Assembly (NCBI RefSeq): GCF_014697625.1 | Contig: NZ_JACJSG010000011.1 | Coordinates: 1-64,000, forward strand | Origin: Anabaena azotica FACHB-119 | Lineage (GTDB): Bacteria; Cyanobacteriota; Cyanobacteriia; Cyanobacteriales; Nostocaceae | DNA: 64,000 nt | Direction of reading: 5' to 3' | Shown: positions 44,171 through 52,429 of the stretch, one piece after another | Numbering within the stretch: the stretch's first letter is position 1 | Layout: every line of letters starts with the position of its first letter | Program-made: the position numbers and the translations under genes | The notes under the pieces: generated by a model | The model's database searches: none | What the model was told of the DNA's origin: nothing | What the model saw: only the letters and a program-made list of their open reading frames with translations

Positions 44171-44262
44171 CAGTCGGGGTTTAAATCCCCGACTGTTCGC
44201 GTAGCGTGCCGTAGGCAAAATGTCTTTAATGCGCGAATGCGTGAATGCGCGAATGCGCGAAT
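44171..44262. repeat. Hairpin, GCGTAGCG unit and four 8-bp tandem repeats
   Basis: CAGTCGGGG/CCCCGACTG stem at 44171-44195, then GTTCGCGTAGCGTGCCGTAGG, then GCGCGAAT, GCGTGAAT, GCGCGAAT, GCGCGAAT at 44231-44262. The block ends 12 bp before the stop codon of the minus-strand ligase gene. Confidence 0.8.
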
Positions 44263-44274
44263 TGTTAACCACAT

Positions 44275-45783
44275 CTATCGAAATAGCTCAACCACCGTCG
44301 GCTTAGTCACCTTTCCCATCGCATTACGCGGTAATTCTTCAACTAGCAAAATCTTAGTGGGGACTTTATAAACCGCTAATTGTTCCTTTGCCCAACCTCT
44401 CAAAGATTCTAACGTTAACTGACGCTGTGGTTGCAACACTAACGCCGCACAAACTCGTTCACCCCACTCAGGATCAGCCACCCCAACCACAGCACATTCT
44501 TGAATATCTGGATGATTTCTTAACACTTCTTCAATTTCTAGGGCGGAAACTTTATACCCTCCTGTTTTGATGATATCCACGCTCATCCTTCCCAGAATGC
44601 GGTAGTTACCATTCTCAACTACGGCTAAGTCACCTGTACAAAACCAACCATCTTGGAAAGCTTTAGCGGTGGCTTGGGGGTTTTGCCAATATTCTAAAAA
44701 TACACCAGGGCCTTTGACTTGGATTTCTCCTGGTGTTCCTGGTGGAACTAAATTTCCACCTTCATCCACTAATCTCACTTCCACTTGTGGCAAAGGTTGA
44801 CCCACATACCCAGCATATCGTTGACCGTGTAACGGGTTGGAGAGTGCCATACCTATTTCCGTCATTCCATAGCGTTCTAGGAGAAAATGACCGCTAATAT
44901 TTTGCCACTTCTGTAAAACTTGCACTGGTAAAGCGGCGGAACCAGAAACCATTAACCGCATTTTGGTACAGCCTGCTGTCATGGTTTTTTGACGTTCCTG
45001 GGAAGCATTTTCCCAAGCAGCAATCAACTTGACGTATATCGTCGGGACTGCCATAAATAGGGTGAACTCACCCTGACTAATTAGCCTCCAAACAACATCT
45101 GCATCAAATTTACTCAACATATGACACTCCGCTCCAGCCCATAAAGCACAGGTGAGGACGTTGATAATGCCATGAATATGATGTAATGGGAGTACGTGTA
45201 GGATGCGTTCGCGTAGCGTCTCCGAAGGAGAATCGCTCGCTGTCCATTCCCAAGCAGTAACTAAGCTAGTCACTTGCGCTTGAATATTTTGATGAGTTGT
45301 CACCACACCCTTTGGTTTACCTGTTGTGCCGCTAGTGTAGAGAATTAAGGCACGTCTGGTAATATCTATTTCTGGAAGAGGCGCAACATGATCACCGAGC
45401 GGTTCTGTGGTGAGGATAAATCGCAAATTGTGAGTAGTTGCGATCGCCCTCAGTATATCCTCAAAATGCGGATGGGCAATAATCATCGATGCGCCTGAAT
45501 TGGTAATCACATATTCCAACTCTGGTCTTGGATGAGAAATACAAAGAGGTACTGCTATTCCACCCGCCCGCCAAATTCCCCACTGAGTGGCTACATACTC
45601 AAATCCTGGTGGAATTAAAAAAGCCACTCGCTGCTGTTGTAAATCTGCTGTTCCATTCAGAAGATTTGTTGCTATTTGACTAGAAATGTGCAATAAATCC
45701 TGATAAGTAAATGCGCCTTCATCTGTAAGAATTGCTCTTTTCTCGCTATTTTTTTCAGCACGAGTAATTAAAGGGAGAGTCAC
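44275..45783 (-). CDS. AMP-forming acyl-CoA ligase, malonyl-CoA-synthetase-like
   Basis: 502 residues. The adenylate-forming core motifs are LYTSGTTGKPKGVV (P-loop), RYGMTEIGMAL, WFCTGDLA and the hinge GRMSVDIIKTGGYKVSALEIEE, and the end NAMGKVTKP has the catalytic lysine. The SVDIIKxGGYKxSALEIE wording fits MatB/ACSF3 malonyl-CoA synthetases better than long-chain ligases. It would activate malonate or a similar short acid in the cytosol. Between TASD and RILHVLPLHH is an 8-residue insert (SPSETLRE) encoded by a 24-bp palindromic repeat at 45208-45231. Start ATG 45783. Confidence 0.9.
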   Translation of the reverse strand: MTLPLITRAEKNSEKRAILTDEGAFTYQDLLHISSQIATNLLNGTADLQQQRVAFLIPPGFEYVATQWGIWRAGGIAVPLCISHPRPELEYVITNSGASMIIAHPHFEDILRAIATTHNLRFILTTEPLGDHVAPLPEIDITRRALILYTSGTTGKPKGVVTTHQNIQAQVTSLVTAWEWTASDSPSETLRERILHVLPLHHIHGIINVLTCALWAGAECHMLSKFDADVVWRLISQGEFTLFMAVPTIYVKLIAAWENASQERQKTMTAGCTKMRLMVSGSAALPVQVLQKWQNISGHFLLERYGMTEIGMALSNPLHGQRYAGYVGQPLPQVEVRLVDEGGNLVPPGTPGEIQVKGPGVFLEYWQNPQATAKAFQDGWFCTGDLAVVENGNYRILGRMSVDIIKTGGYKVSALEIEEVLRNHPDIQECAVVGVADPEWGERVCAALVLQPQRQLTLESLRGWAKEQLAVYKVPTKILLVEELPRNAMGKVTKPTVVELFR

Positions 45784-45876
45784 TTTTCTTTACCAATTTA
45801 TGCTTATTGTTCAGTCTAATTACTGAAAGCATATAGCAATCTCAACTATTTTATTTAAACTTTTGTAACTTCTTGA

Positions 45877-46086
45877 TCAGGAGATATCTATGGTTGTGAA
45901 GTTCACTACGTAGATAGGTTCTTCCCTAGTTCTAAGAGATGTTCTAATTGTGGCTACATCAAGCAAGATTTAACCCTTGCTATTCGTGAGTGGGAGTGTC
46001 CAGAATGCAAAAGTTTCTGGGACAGAGATGTGAATGCTGCACTCAACCTGATGCTATTCTCGCAAGTTAAAATCCCCTTGGAATAA
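45877..46086 (+). pseudogene. tnpB: tnpB (IS200/IS605 OrfB) C-terminal remnant
   Basis: The frame from about 45877 to the TAA at 46084-46086 reads [15 protein letters not shown], then [20 protein letters not shown]. This is the four-cysteine zinc ribbon followed by the last RuvC motif (DRDxNAA) of TnpB. There is an in-frame TGA just upstream (45871-45873) and no N-terminal part, so only the tail survives. TnpB is an RNA-guided nuclease encoded by IS200/IS605 elements; this copy is dead. It lies between the ligase and the WD40 kinase. Confidence 0.85.
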
Positions 46087-46190
46087 GGGAAATCTACGCC
46101 TGATCAGCTAGTTGAAAGACTAGGGATGAACCGGGATACTGGTTCAGGACAGGAAGCCACAGGTTCCGCGTAGCGGAACCTGTGGTACTT
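46087..46190 (+). ncRNA. Possible remnant of the right-end (omega/re) RNA and right end of the tnpB element
   Basis: Directly after the tnpB stop come GATCAGCTAGTTGAAAGACT, GGGATGAACCGGGATACTGG and a perfect 13-bp stem CCACAGGTTCCGC/GCGGAACCTGTGG (near 46157-46185), then ACTTCAC. In active elements this position encodes the guide-RNA scaffold ending at the element tip. Assignment is by position and structure only. 46191-46412 shows nothing else. Confidence 0.4.
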
Positions 46191-46412
46191 CACTTCGGAA
46201 TACTATATAATCTGGAGAAGAATTGATTATCTGGCTCTCTGAGTTTTGCCGCATCAAGCAAGACGGTTGAGCATTTACCAGGATTTACAATATAAAGGCT
46301 CCTTCAATTCCCCTACCAGTGTTTCTACCAAAGTCAGCGAGAGCCTCTCTTAATTAAGGGAATTTGGAAGCAAAGTTCATCTAAATTTTCATGCAGCCGC
46401 GCCTGTCAGAAC

Positions 46413-48455
46413 ATGATCTGCTGCTTAAATCCAGATTGCCCAAATCCATTAAACTCTGATGGAAGAAACTCATGTAAAACTTGTGGTACTACCTTAGTAC
46501 CGTTTTTAAGAAACCGCTTTCGTGTTATCCGTGTCCTTTCTGATGAAGGGGGATTTGGGAGAACTTATCTATCAGAAGATAAAGATAAATTAAATGAACT
46601 ATGTGTGATTAAGCAACTAGCACCCAAATTTCAGGGTACTTGGTCACAAAAAAAGGCAGTGGAATTGTTTGCGGAGGAAGCCAAGCGCTTACAAGAACTC
46701 GGTGAACATCCGCAAATTCCGACTTTGCTGGCTTACTTTGAGCAAGATAACTGTCTGTATTTGGTGCAACAGTTTATTAATGGACAAAATCTTTTAAAGG
46801 AGTTGCAGCAGCGTAAGAACTATCGACCAGGGGAAATTCAAGCGATTTTGCTAGATTTACTCCCTGTACTCAAGTTTATCCACGATCGCGGCGTGATCCA
46901 TCGCGATATCAAACCTGAAAATATTATCCGATGCCGCACTGATGGGCGATTAAATCTGATAGATTTTGGTTCCTCTAAACAATTGACAGCCAAAGCTCAA
47001 AATTTCGGCACATCCATTGGTTCACATGGTTACTCACCACTAGAACAAATTCGCGATGGCAAAGCTTATGCTGCAAGTGATTTGTTCGCATTGGGCGCTA
47101 CCTGTTTTCACCTGCTAACTAGCGTTTCGCCTTTCCAGTTGTGGATGGAACATGGATATAGCTGGGTGTCTAATTGGCGGCAATATTTACGTAGTCCCTT
47201 AACGCCTGAATTGGATTTTGTGCTGGACAAACTGTTGCAAAAAGACATCAAGCACCGCTACACCTCGGCTGATGAAGTCATCAAGGATATTACCCCCAAA
47301 CAGCCCCTCGCCTTACCAGCTGCTGGTCAAACCTCTGGAAAAATCACTGTAACTCAGACAACTTATGTATCTAAGTTGCCAAAGAAATATACATTAGTCA
47401 GAAGTATAGTCTTACTGAGTGCTTTGATATTACTGTTTGGTTTTAGCGAATCTTGGGTTAGCCAGTATCGGCGGATTTATAGCAGTTTATCCTCCAGGTT
47501 TATTCAGCACAAGTCTAATGAAATGGTGATAACCAAGCCGCAAAAGCCAACATTGAGAACCATTTTTTTAGCTAATACACTTCCAGACAATGAAAACCCG
47601 TATGTTTCCGTCGCGGTGAGTCCGAATAGTCAAATCATAGCTAGTTGTGGGAGCGATCGCACCATTAAAATTTGGCAATTAGCTACAGGTGAAGACATCT
47701 CTACTCTCAATGGACATTCTCGCAAAGTTAATGCTGTCGCCTTTAGCCCCGATGGTAAAACCCTAGTTAGTGGTAGCGATGATAACACTATCAAAGTTTG
47801 GAATTTGCAAACCGGCACAGTAATTCGCACCCTAGAAGGACATAGCGACGCAGTTCATGCCCTCGCCATCAGTCCCAACGGTAAAACCTTAGTTAGTGGT
47901 AGCGATGATAACACCGTTAAAGTCTGGAATTTAGCTACAGGAAGGCTGATAACTACACTAACAGGACATACATTTTGGGTGCGTTCCGTCGCCATTAGCC
48001 CTAATGGTGTAAATATTGCCAGTGGTAGTTTTGATAAAACTATCAAAATTTGGAATTTAGAAACCGGAACTCTCACTCACACACTAGCAGGACATGGGGA
48101 AACAGTTACATCAATTGCCTTTAGTCCCGATGGTAACACCCTAGCCAGCGCCAGCCGTGACCAGACAATTAAGCTGTGGAATGTACCCACAGGTACGAGA
48201 CTTCGCACATTAAAAGGGACTACAGAAACAATCACATCAATTGCTTTTAGTCCAGATGGTAACACCCTAGCCAGCGCCAGCCGCGACCAGACAATTAAGC
48301 TGTGGAATTTAGCAACAGGCGAAGAAATTCGCACCCTAGAAGGACATGAAAATACCGTCACATCTGTAGCCTTTACTCCTGATGGTGAGAGTTTGGTTAG
48401 TGGTAGCGAAGATAATACGATTAAAATTTGGTCTGTGGGAAGAATTGACAATTGA
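46413..48455 (+). CDS. Membrane-anchored Ser/Thr protein kinase with zinc ribbon and WD40 repeats
   Basis: 680 residues. An N-terminal zinc knuckle (C4, C9, C21, C24) precedes the kinase domain (36-295): loop SDEGGFGRTYL, K67, catalytic HRDIKPEN (163-170) and DFG (184-186), all intact. One membrane helix lies at about 338-354. The C-terminal 395-680 has seven WD40 repeats (GHSRKVNAVAFSPDGKTLVS...DNTIKVWN), forming one propeller, probably outside the membrane or facing a partner. Two neighbouring blades (about 48096-48310) are almost identical in DNA, a recent 126-bp duplication. The type is common in Nostoc; targets unknown. Confidence 0.95.
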   Translation: MICCLNPDCPNPLNSDGRNSCKTCGTTLVPFLRNRFRVIRVLSDEGGFGRTYLSEDKDKLNELCVIKQLAPKFQGTWSQKKAVELFAEEAKRLQELGEHPQIPTLLAYFEQDNCLYLVQQFINGQNLLKELQQRKNYRPGEIQAILLDLLPVLKFIHDRGVIHRDIKPENIIRCRTDGRLNLIDFGSSKQLTAKAQNFGTSIGSHGYSPLEQIRDGKAYAASDLFALGATCFHLLTSVSPFQLWMEHGYSWVSNWRQYLRSPLTPELDFVLDKLLQKDIKHRYTSADEVIKDITPKQPLALPAAGQTSGKITVTQTTYVSKLPKKYTLVRSIVLLSALILLFGFSESWVSQYRRIYSSLSSRFIQHKSNEMVITKPQKPTLRTIFLANTLPDNENPYVSVAVSPNSQIIASCGSDRTIKIWQLATGEDISTLNGHSRKVNAVAFSPDGKTLVSGSDDNTIKVWNLQTGTVIRTLEGHSDAVHALAISPNGKTLVSGSDDNTVKVWNLATGRLITTLTGHTFWVRSVAISPNGVNIASGSFDKTIKIWNLETGTLTHTLAGHGETVTSIAFSPDGNTLASASRDQTIKLWNVPTGTRLRTLKGTTETITSIAFSPDGNTLASASRDQTIKLWNLATGEEIRTLEGHENTVTSVAFTPDGESLVSGSEDNTIKIWSVGRIDN

Positions 48456-48502
48456 CAATTGATAATTGACAGTGGAAATAAGCTATCAATTAACAATTGA
48501 CT

Positions 48503-48605
48503 GGGGTAGGGTGCGTCAGAGGTGAAAAAATCCTGAATTTGTGCGAAATTATTGGGTCTGACGCACCCTAGCGTTAGTTTAATTATGACACTTGCGTAAG
48601 TCCTA
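48503..48605 (+). mobile_element. MITE family 1, copy C, left end missing
   Basis: Begins inside the element at GGGGTAGGGTGCGTCAG, directly after STRR units (ACAATTG/GACAATT, 48446-48500), and keeps the right end GACACTTGCGTAAGTCCTA. No 5-bp duplication can be checked because the left tip is lost. Confidence 0.75.
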
Positions 48606-48716
48606 TATCTGTACGAAAGTCCTGTCATAAAGAAATGGCTCTAGCCTAGTTAGAACCATTGAATAGTATTACTTTTTGAGATTAAGTAAATTAGAAATAG
48701 TCTCAATCTAGAATTG

Positions 48717-49364
48717 TTAGCTAACTGTCTCGCTGATTTTGACAGGCTTGGCAAATTTTACCTTCTTTCTTAAGCTCTGCAATCCAAAGAAGAAGGGTAC
48801 ACCGATCACTGGTAACATACTTGGTGATACATCCCAGGGTACAGGAGTACCTCCTGTAGCAAATGTAGTTGAGCTATATAGTAAACCAGTACCACCATTA
48901 ATATTAAGTGAACTAAGAATCCCAATTCGTACATTAGGAATAAGTCCGCTCGTAAGTGGATAACCAAAGTAGAGATTACTATTGCTGTTTACCTGGCTTG
49001 TAAAAGTAATAGAACGTAGTGATAAGATAGATGGCTCTAAAGTAAGGGCGTTACTTGCAGCATTTATAAATAATCCACCAGTATAACTCAAAGTAGAGTT
49101 AGTTTTCTGTATTACATCTGATACAGTACCATTACTTAAAGTAAACTTCCAATCTAAGATATTGCTTGCAGAAAGATTGGCATTAGCAGTGTTAGTATTG
49201 GTTATTACATAACCTGTAGCTGAATAATTATTACTTGTCAAGTTAACATCCCATTGATAATCTAGCGCGAAACTAGGGGATGTAGAAGCTAGTGTTGCGC
49301 CTACAGCTATTGCGGTAGGTAAAACAGCTAAACCAAGTTGTTTAGCATTCCATTTTTTGCTCAT
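48717..49364 (-). CDS. Exported protein with PEP-CTERM-like sorting tail
   Basis: 215 residues. Signal peptide 1-34 (QLGLAVLPTAIAVGATLAST, cleavage after SFA). The middle is Ser/Thr/Asn-rich, beta-type, without cysteine, as in PEP-CTERM exoproteins. The end reads TPVPWDVSP, a hydrophobic helix (MLPVIGVPFFFGLQSL), then RKKVKFAKP, the plan of PEP-CTERM/PFE-CTERM tails handled by exosortase. It is likely a cell-surface or matrix protein. The gene is alone; the exosortase is not in the window. Start ATG 49364. Confidence 0.82.
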   Translation of the reverse strand: MSKKWNAKQLGLAVLPTAIAVGATLASTSPSFALDYQWDVNLTSNNYSATGYVITNTNTANANLSASNILDWKFTLSNGTVSDVIQKTNSTLSYTGGLFINAASNALTLEPSILSLRSITFTSQVNSNSNLYFGYPLTSGLIPNVRIGILSSLNINGGTGLLYSSTTFATGGTPVPWDVSPSMLPVIGVPFFFGLQSLRKKVKFAKPVKISETVS

Positions 49365-49533
49365 GAATTTGCTTTCTGAAACATTACTTGTATCATAATA
49401 AATGATTTTTACTTAAAGAGTATAGTATAAATACTGAAAAAAATTAGAAAGAAACTTGATTTATATCTGTCGCATTTTTGTTTCAAATTGGTATTACATT
49501 TAACTGCGAATTGCGAATTGACAATTGTTTTGG

Positions 49534-52254
49534 TCAACTGTCAATTGCCCCTCTTACCAAAATCACGGTACTATCTACACCAGAAGCGATCGCCTCTGGA
49601 ATATTACCTTGGATAGCTTGTTGTAATAAGCCTTCACGGGAAGCACCTAAAACTACGACATCATAAAATTCGGTTTTCACCAGCTTAATTACACCTTCGA
49701 CTACTGAATCAGCTTGTACTGGGGCTGCAATTACAGTGCTAGTTAATTGACTGCGGCGCATTAATTGGCGGATGGCTTGTTCTAAGACTGTCATATCTGG
49801 TTGAAGGTCAAAGGGTTTAAACACCCTGGTCAACCGAATTTGCGGTTCATTTCCCAATGTCACTAAAGCAGGTAACAATTTAATAGCTATCCTAGCGTTG
49901 GGGCCGCCAGCCATTGGGACTAACCAGCGATTAAATTGGGGACTGGGGACTGGGGACTGGGGACTGGGGACTGGGGACTGGGGACTGGGGACTGGGGACT
50001 GTTGATTATTGACTGTGGACTGTTGACTGTTGACTATTGACTGTTGACTATTGACTATTGACTGTGGACTATTGACTATTGACTGTTGACTACCTAACTT
50101 TACTAGCACTACGTCGCAGGTGGCTTGGCGGATGATGGTGTCTACGGTATTGCCAAAAATACGTCCTGGGGTGGATGTGTTGCCTTTCCAACCCATGAGG
50201 ATGAGGTCTATATGTCGTTCTTTGATAGTTTCGAGAATTGCTTGGGCGGGATCGTGGGCGACTCTAATCTGAGTATGGACGGGGATGCGCCATTTTTTGG
50301 CTAATACTTCTGCTTGTCGTAAAAGGCGACGGCTTTTAGCGGTTCTGACGGTGGTTTCGGATGGGGATGTGTGGCGGGAGACTAACATTACTTGCACACA
50401 CTCTATTTCATAATGGCGATCGCGGGCAATAGCGGCAGCCATTTTTAGTAGGGTGGCGGCGGTTTCGGGGTTGGCTACTGGGACTAGCAATCTACCTCTG
50501 CCGATGCTGGGACTTCGCGTTTGGTAAACTACATAAGATGGTTCTAGTTGTGGAGTTGGGTGGGTATTTCCACCGTTGAGATGGTCTGCTTCTGCCTTAA
50601 TGATATCCGCACGGGTAATTATCCCTATCAATTTTTGCCCTTCTACAACTGGTAAGCGACTGATTTGATAACGATCTAGTAAATACAACACATGACTCAG
50701 GGTCTGTCTAGGTGTCACCGTCATGGGGTTGGCGGTCATAATATCCGTGAGAGTAGCATTATCTTCTAGATGGCGACTAAGACTTTTTGTTAAATCTGAT
50801 TGAGTAACAATCCCTACTAATTTATTATCTTCAACTACCGGAAAACCGCGATGATGGGAATTGGCAAAAGCTTGTTTGGCTTCTTCTAGGGTGATATCTG
50901 CGTCTAGAGTTTCTACCCTTTGCTGCATGACATCTTTTGCAGTCAGTTGGGTTAATATTCCTTCCACTGATACCTGTTTGGTGAGGGTAATGCCATTTAA
51001 CAGTAATAATTTCTCATATAGTGAACCGGGGACTACCTTATCCGCTACCAAGTAGGCAGTCACAGCCACTATCATTAAAGGTAGAACCAGATTGAAATCG
51101 GTGGTCATTTCAAAGACAATCACTATTGCGGTGATTGGTACTTTAGAAACAGCGCTAAAAAATCCCCCCATCCCTGCTAAAGCATAGGTAGCAGGAGAAC
51201 CACCTCCCAATACATAGTGGGCAAATACCCCTACCAAATGCCCTAAAGCCGAACCCAAAATTAAACTAGGCGCAAATAATCCTCCGGGTGCGCCAGAACC
51301 AAATGCGACCAAAGTCAGGATAAACTGAGAGATAAATGCGATCGCTGCAAAGGTTGGTTTTAGTTCACTAGTGATCACATATTCTCTTAACCCAGCATTA
51401 TCACGGAAAGACTCTGGTAACAGCGAGATCACAATCCCAGATACTAGACCAGCCAAAGCTACCCGCAGAGGTAAGCTAATATGCAGGTTGCGGTAGAACT
51501 GAATGCTAAAAATTATCCCACGATTAAATAATGCACCAAATAACCCTGCTAAAACGCCCAAAAGCAGAAACAAGGGAATTTCGGGAAAGGAGAAACGACT
51601 GGAGTAATAAAGTAATTCTATGTTTAAATCTAGACTGCGACCACCCAATAATCTAGAGACTACCCCACCAATAAATGAGGCAATAATCGCAGTTCCCAGG
51701 GTCAAACCTGATAAATCTTGCAGTAATTCTTCAATAATAAATAATACACCAGCAATCGGGGCATTAAACGCCGCCGCCAAACCTGCACCCGCACCCGCCG
51801 CAATCATTTGTCGGCGGTGGTCGGGAGAAGTGGGAACTAAGCGACTCATCCCAGATGCCAAACCCGCCCCGACTTGGACTGTCGGCCCTTGTCTTCCCAG
51901 CGTCATCCCCGAACCTAAAGCAATAATAGCACTTAGTAGCTTAACCAAGGCTACCCGCCAAGATAATTTTGTCGGTACATTTGCTAGGGTAGCCTTGACT
52001 TGAGGAATACCGCTACCAGCCGCCTCTGGTGCTAATCTTTCCACCAATAGACCAGCCAAATACCCAAAACATAGACCTACAATTGGCAGGGCTACCCATG
52101 CAGGCAAAACGTGAGAACTATGAACTCGCCAAGCCCCTAAAAATCCCGAACTGACTTTCAAAAATACCGCAGATAAGGCAGCTACAATCCCGATAATACA
52201 AGCTTCTGCGATCGCTAAACCCCGTCTAGGTTGCAACCAGCCGCGAAAGTACAT
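49534..52254 (-). CDS. ClC-family chloride transporter with CBS pair and two USP-like domains
   Basis: 906 residues. ClC membrane part 1-430 with AAGSGIPQVK, LGRQGPTVQVGAG and GSGAPGGLFAPSL. The gating glutamate of the GREGP motif is a glutamine here. CBS pair at 435-560 (DVMQQRVETLDADI, VEDNKLVGIVTQSDL, VVEGQKLIGIITRADI). USP-like domains at about 580-715 (LLVPVANPETAA...HIDLILMGWKGN) and 770-906 (RWLVPMAGGPNARIAI). Between them about 52 residues (QSIVNSQ, SPVPSPQ units) are translated STRR heptamers (49937-50093). Chloride transport at the plasma or thylakoid membrane, tuned by nucleotides through CBS and USP, is inferred. Confidence 0.92.
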   Translation of the reverse strand: MYFRGWLQPRRGLAIAEACIIGIVAALSAVFLKVSSGFLGAWRVHSSHVLPAWVALPIVGLCFGYLAGLLVERLAPEAAGSGIPQVKATLANVPTKLSWRVALVKLLSAIIALGSGMTLGRQGPTVQVGAGLASGMSRLVPTSPDHRRQMIAAGAGAGLAAAFNAPIAGVLFIIEELLQDLSGLTLGTAIIASFIGGVVSRLLGGRSLDLNIELLYYSSRFSFPEIPLFLLLGVLAGLFGALFNRGIIFSIQFYRNLHISLPLRVALAGLVSGIVISLLPESFRDNAGLREYVITSELKPTFAAIAFISQFILTLVAFGSGAPGGLFAPSLILGSALGHLVGVFAHYVLGGGSPATYALAGMGGFFSAVSKVPITAIVIVFEMTTDFNLVLPLMIVAVTAYLVADKVVPGSLYEKLLLLNGITLTKQVSVEGILTQLTAKDVMQQRVETLDADITLEEAKQAFANSHHRGFPVVEDNKLVGIVTQSDLTKSLSRHLEDNATLTDIMTANPMTVTPRQTLSHVLYLLDRYQISRLPVVEGQKLIGIITRADIIKAEADHLNGGNTHPTPQLEPSYVVYQTRSPSIGRGRLLVPVANPETAATLLKMAAAIARDRHYEIECVQVMLVSRHTSPSETTVRTAKSRRLLRQAEVLAKKWRIPVHTQIRVAHDPAQAILETIKERHIDLILMGWKGNTSTPGRIFGNTVDTIIRQATCDVVLVKLGSQQSIVNSPQSIVNSQQSIVNSQQSTVNNQQSPVPSPQSPVPSPQSPVPSPQFNRWLVPMAGGPNARIAIKLLPALVTLGNEPQIRLTRVFKPFDLQPDMTVLEQAIRQLMRRSQLTSTVIAAPVQADSVVEGVIKLVKTEFYDVVVLGASREGLLQQAIQGNIPEAIASGVDSTVILVRGAIDS
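49937..50093. repeat. STRR heptamers inside the ClC reading frame
   Basis: GGGGACT repeated about nine times, then TTGACTG/TTGACTA/GTGGACT units. Because 7 x 3 = 21, the array gives a 7-residue protein period (PQSPVPS, QQSIVNS) with no stop in the frame used. Confidence 0.95.
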
Positions 52255-52260
52255 AATAGT

Positions 52261-52371
52261 CAGTTATCAGTTATCAGTTATCAGTTATCAGTTATCAGTT
52301 ATCAGTTATCAGTTATCAGTTATCAGTTGACAGGTTACAGGTTACAGGTGACAGTTGACAGTTGACAGTTG
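52261..52371. repeat. STRR heptamer repeats (CAGTTAT x about 10)
   Basis: CAGTTAT units, then AGGTTAC and GACAGTT units, upstream of the ClC start. A C/T-rich run (CCCCTTTCCCCC) follows to 52430. Confidence 0.95.
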
Positions 52372-52429
52372 TTCCTTTCCCCCCTTCCCCTTTCCCCCTT
52401 TCCCCTTTCCCCCTTCCCCTTCCCACTCC

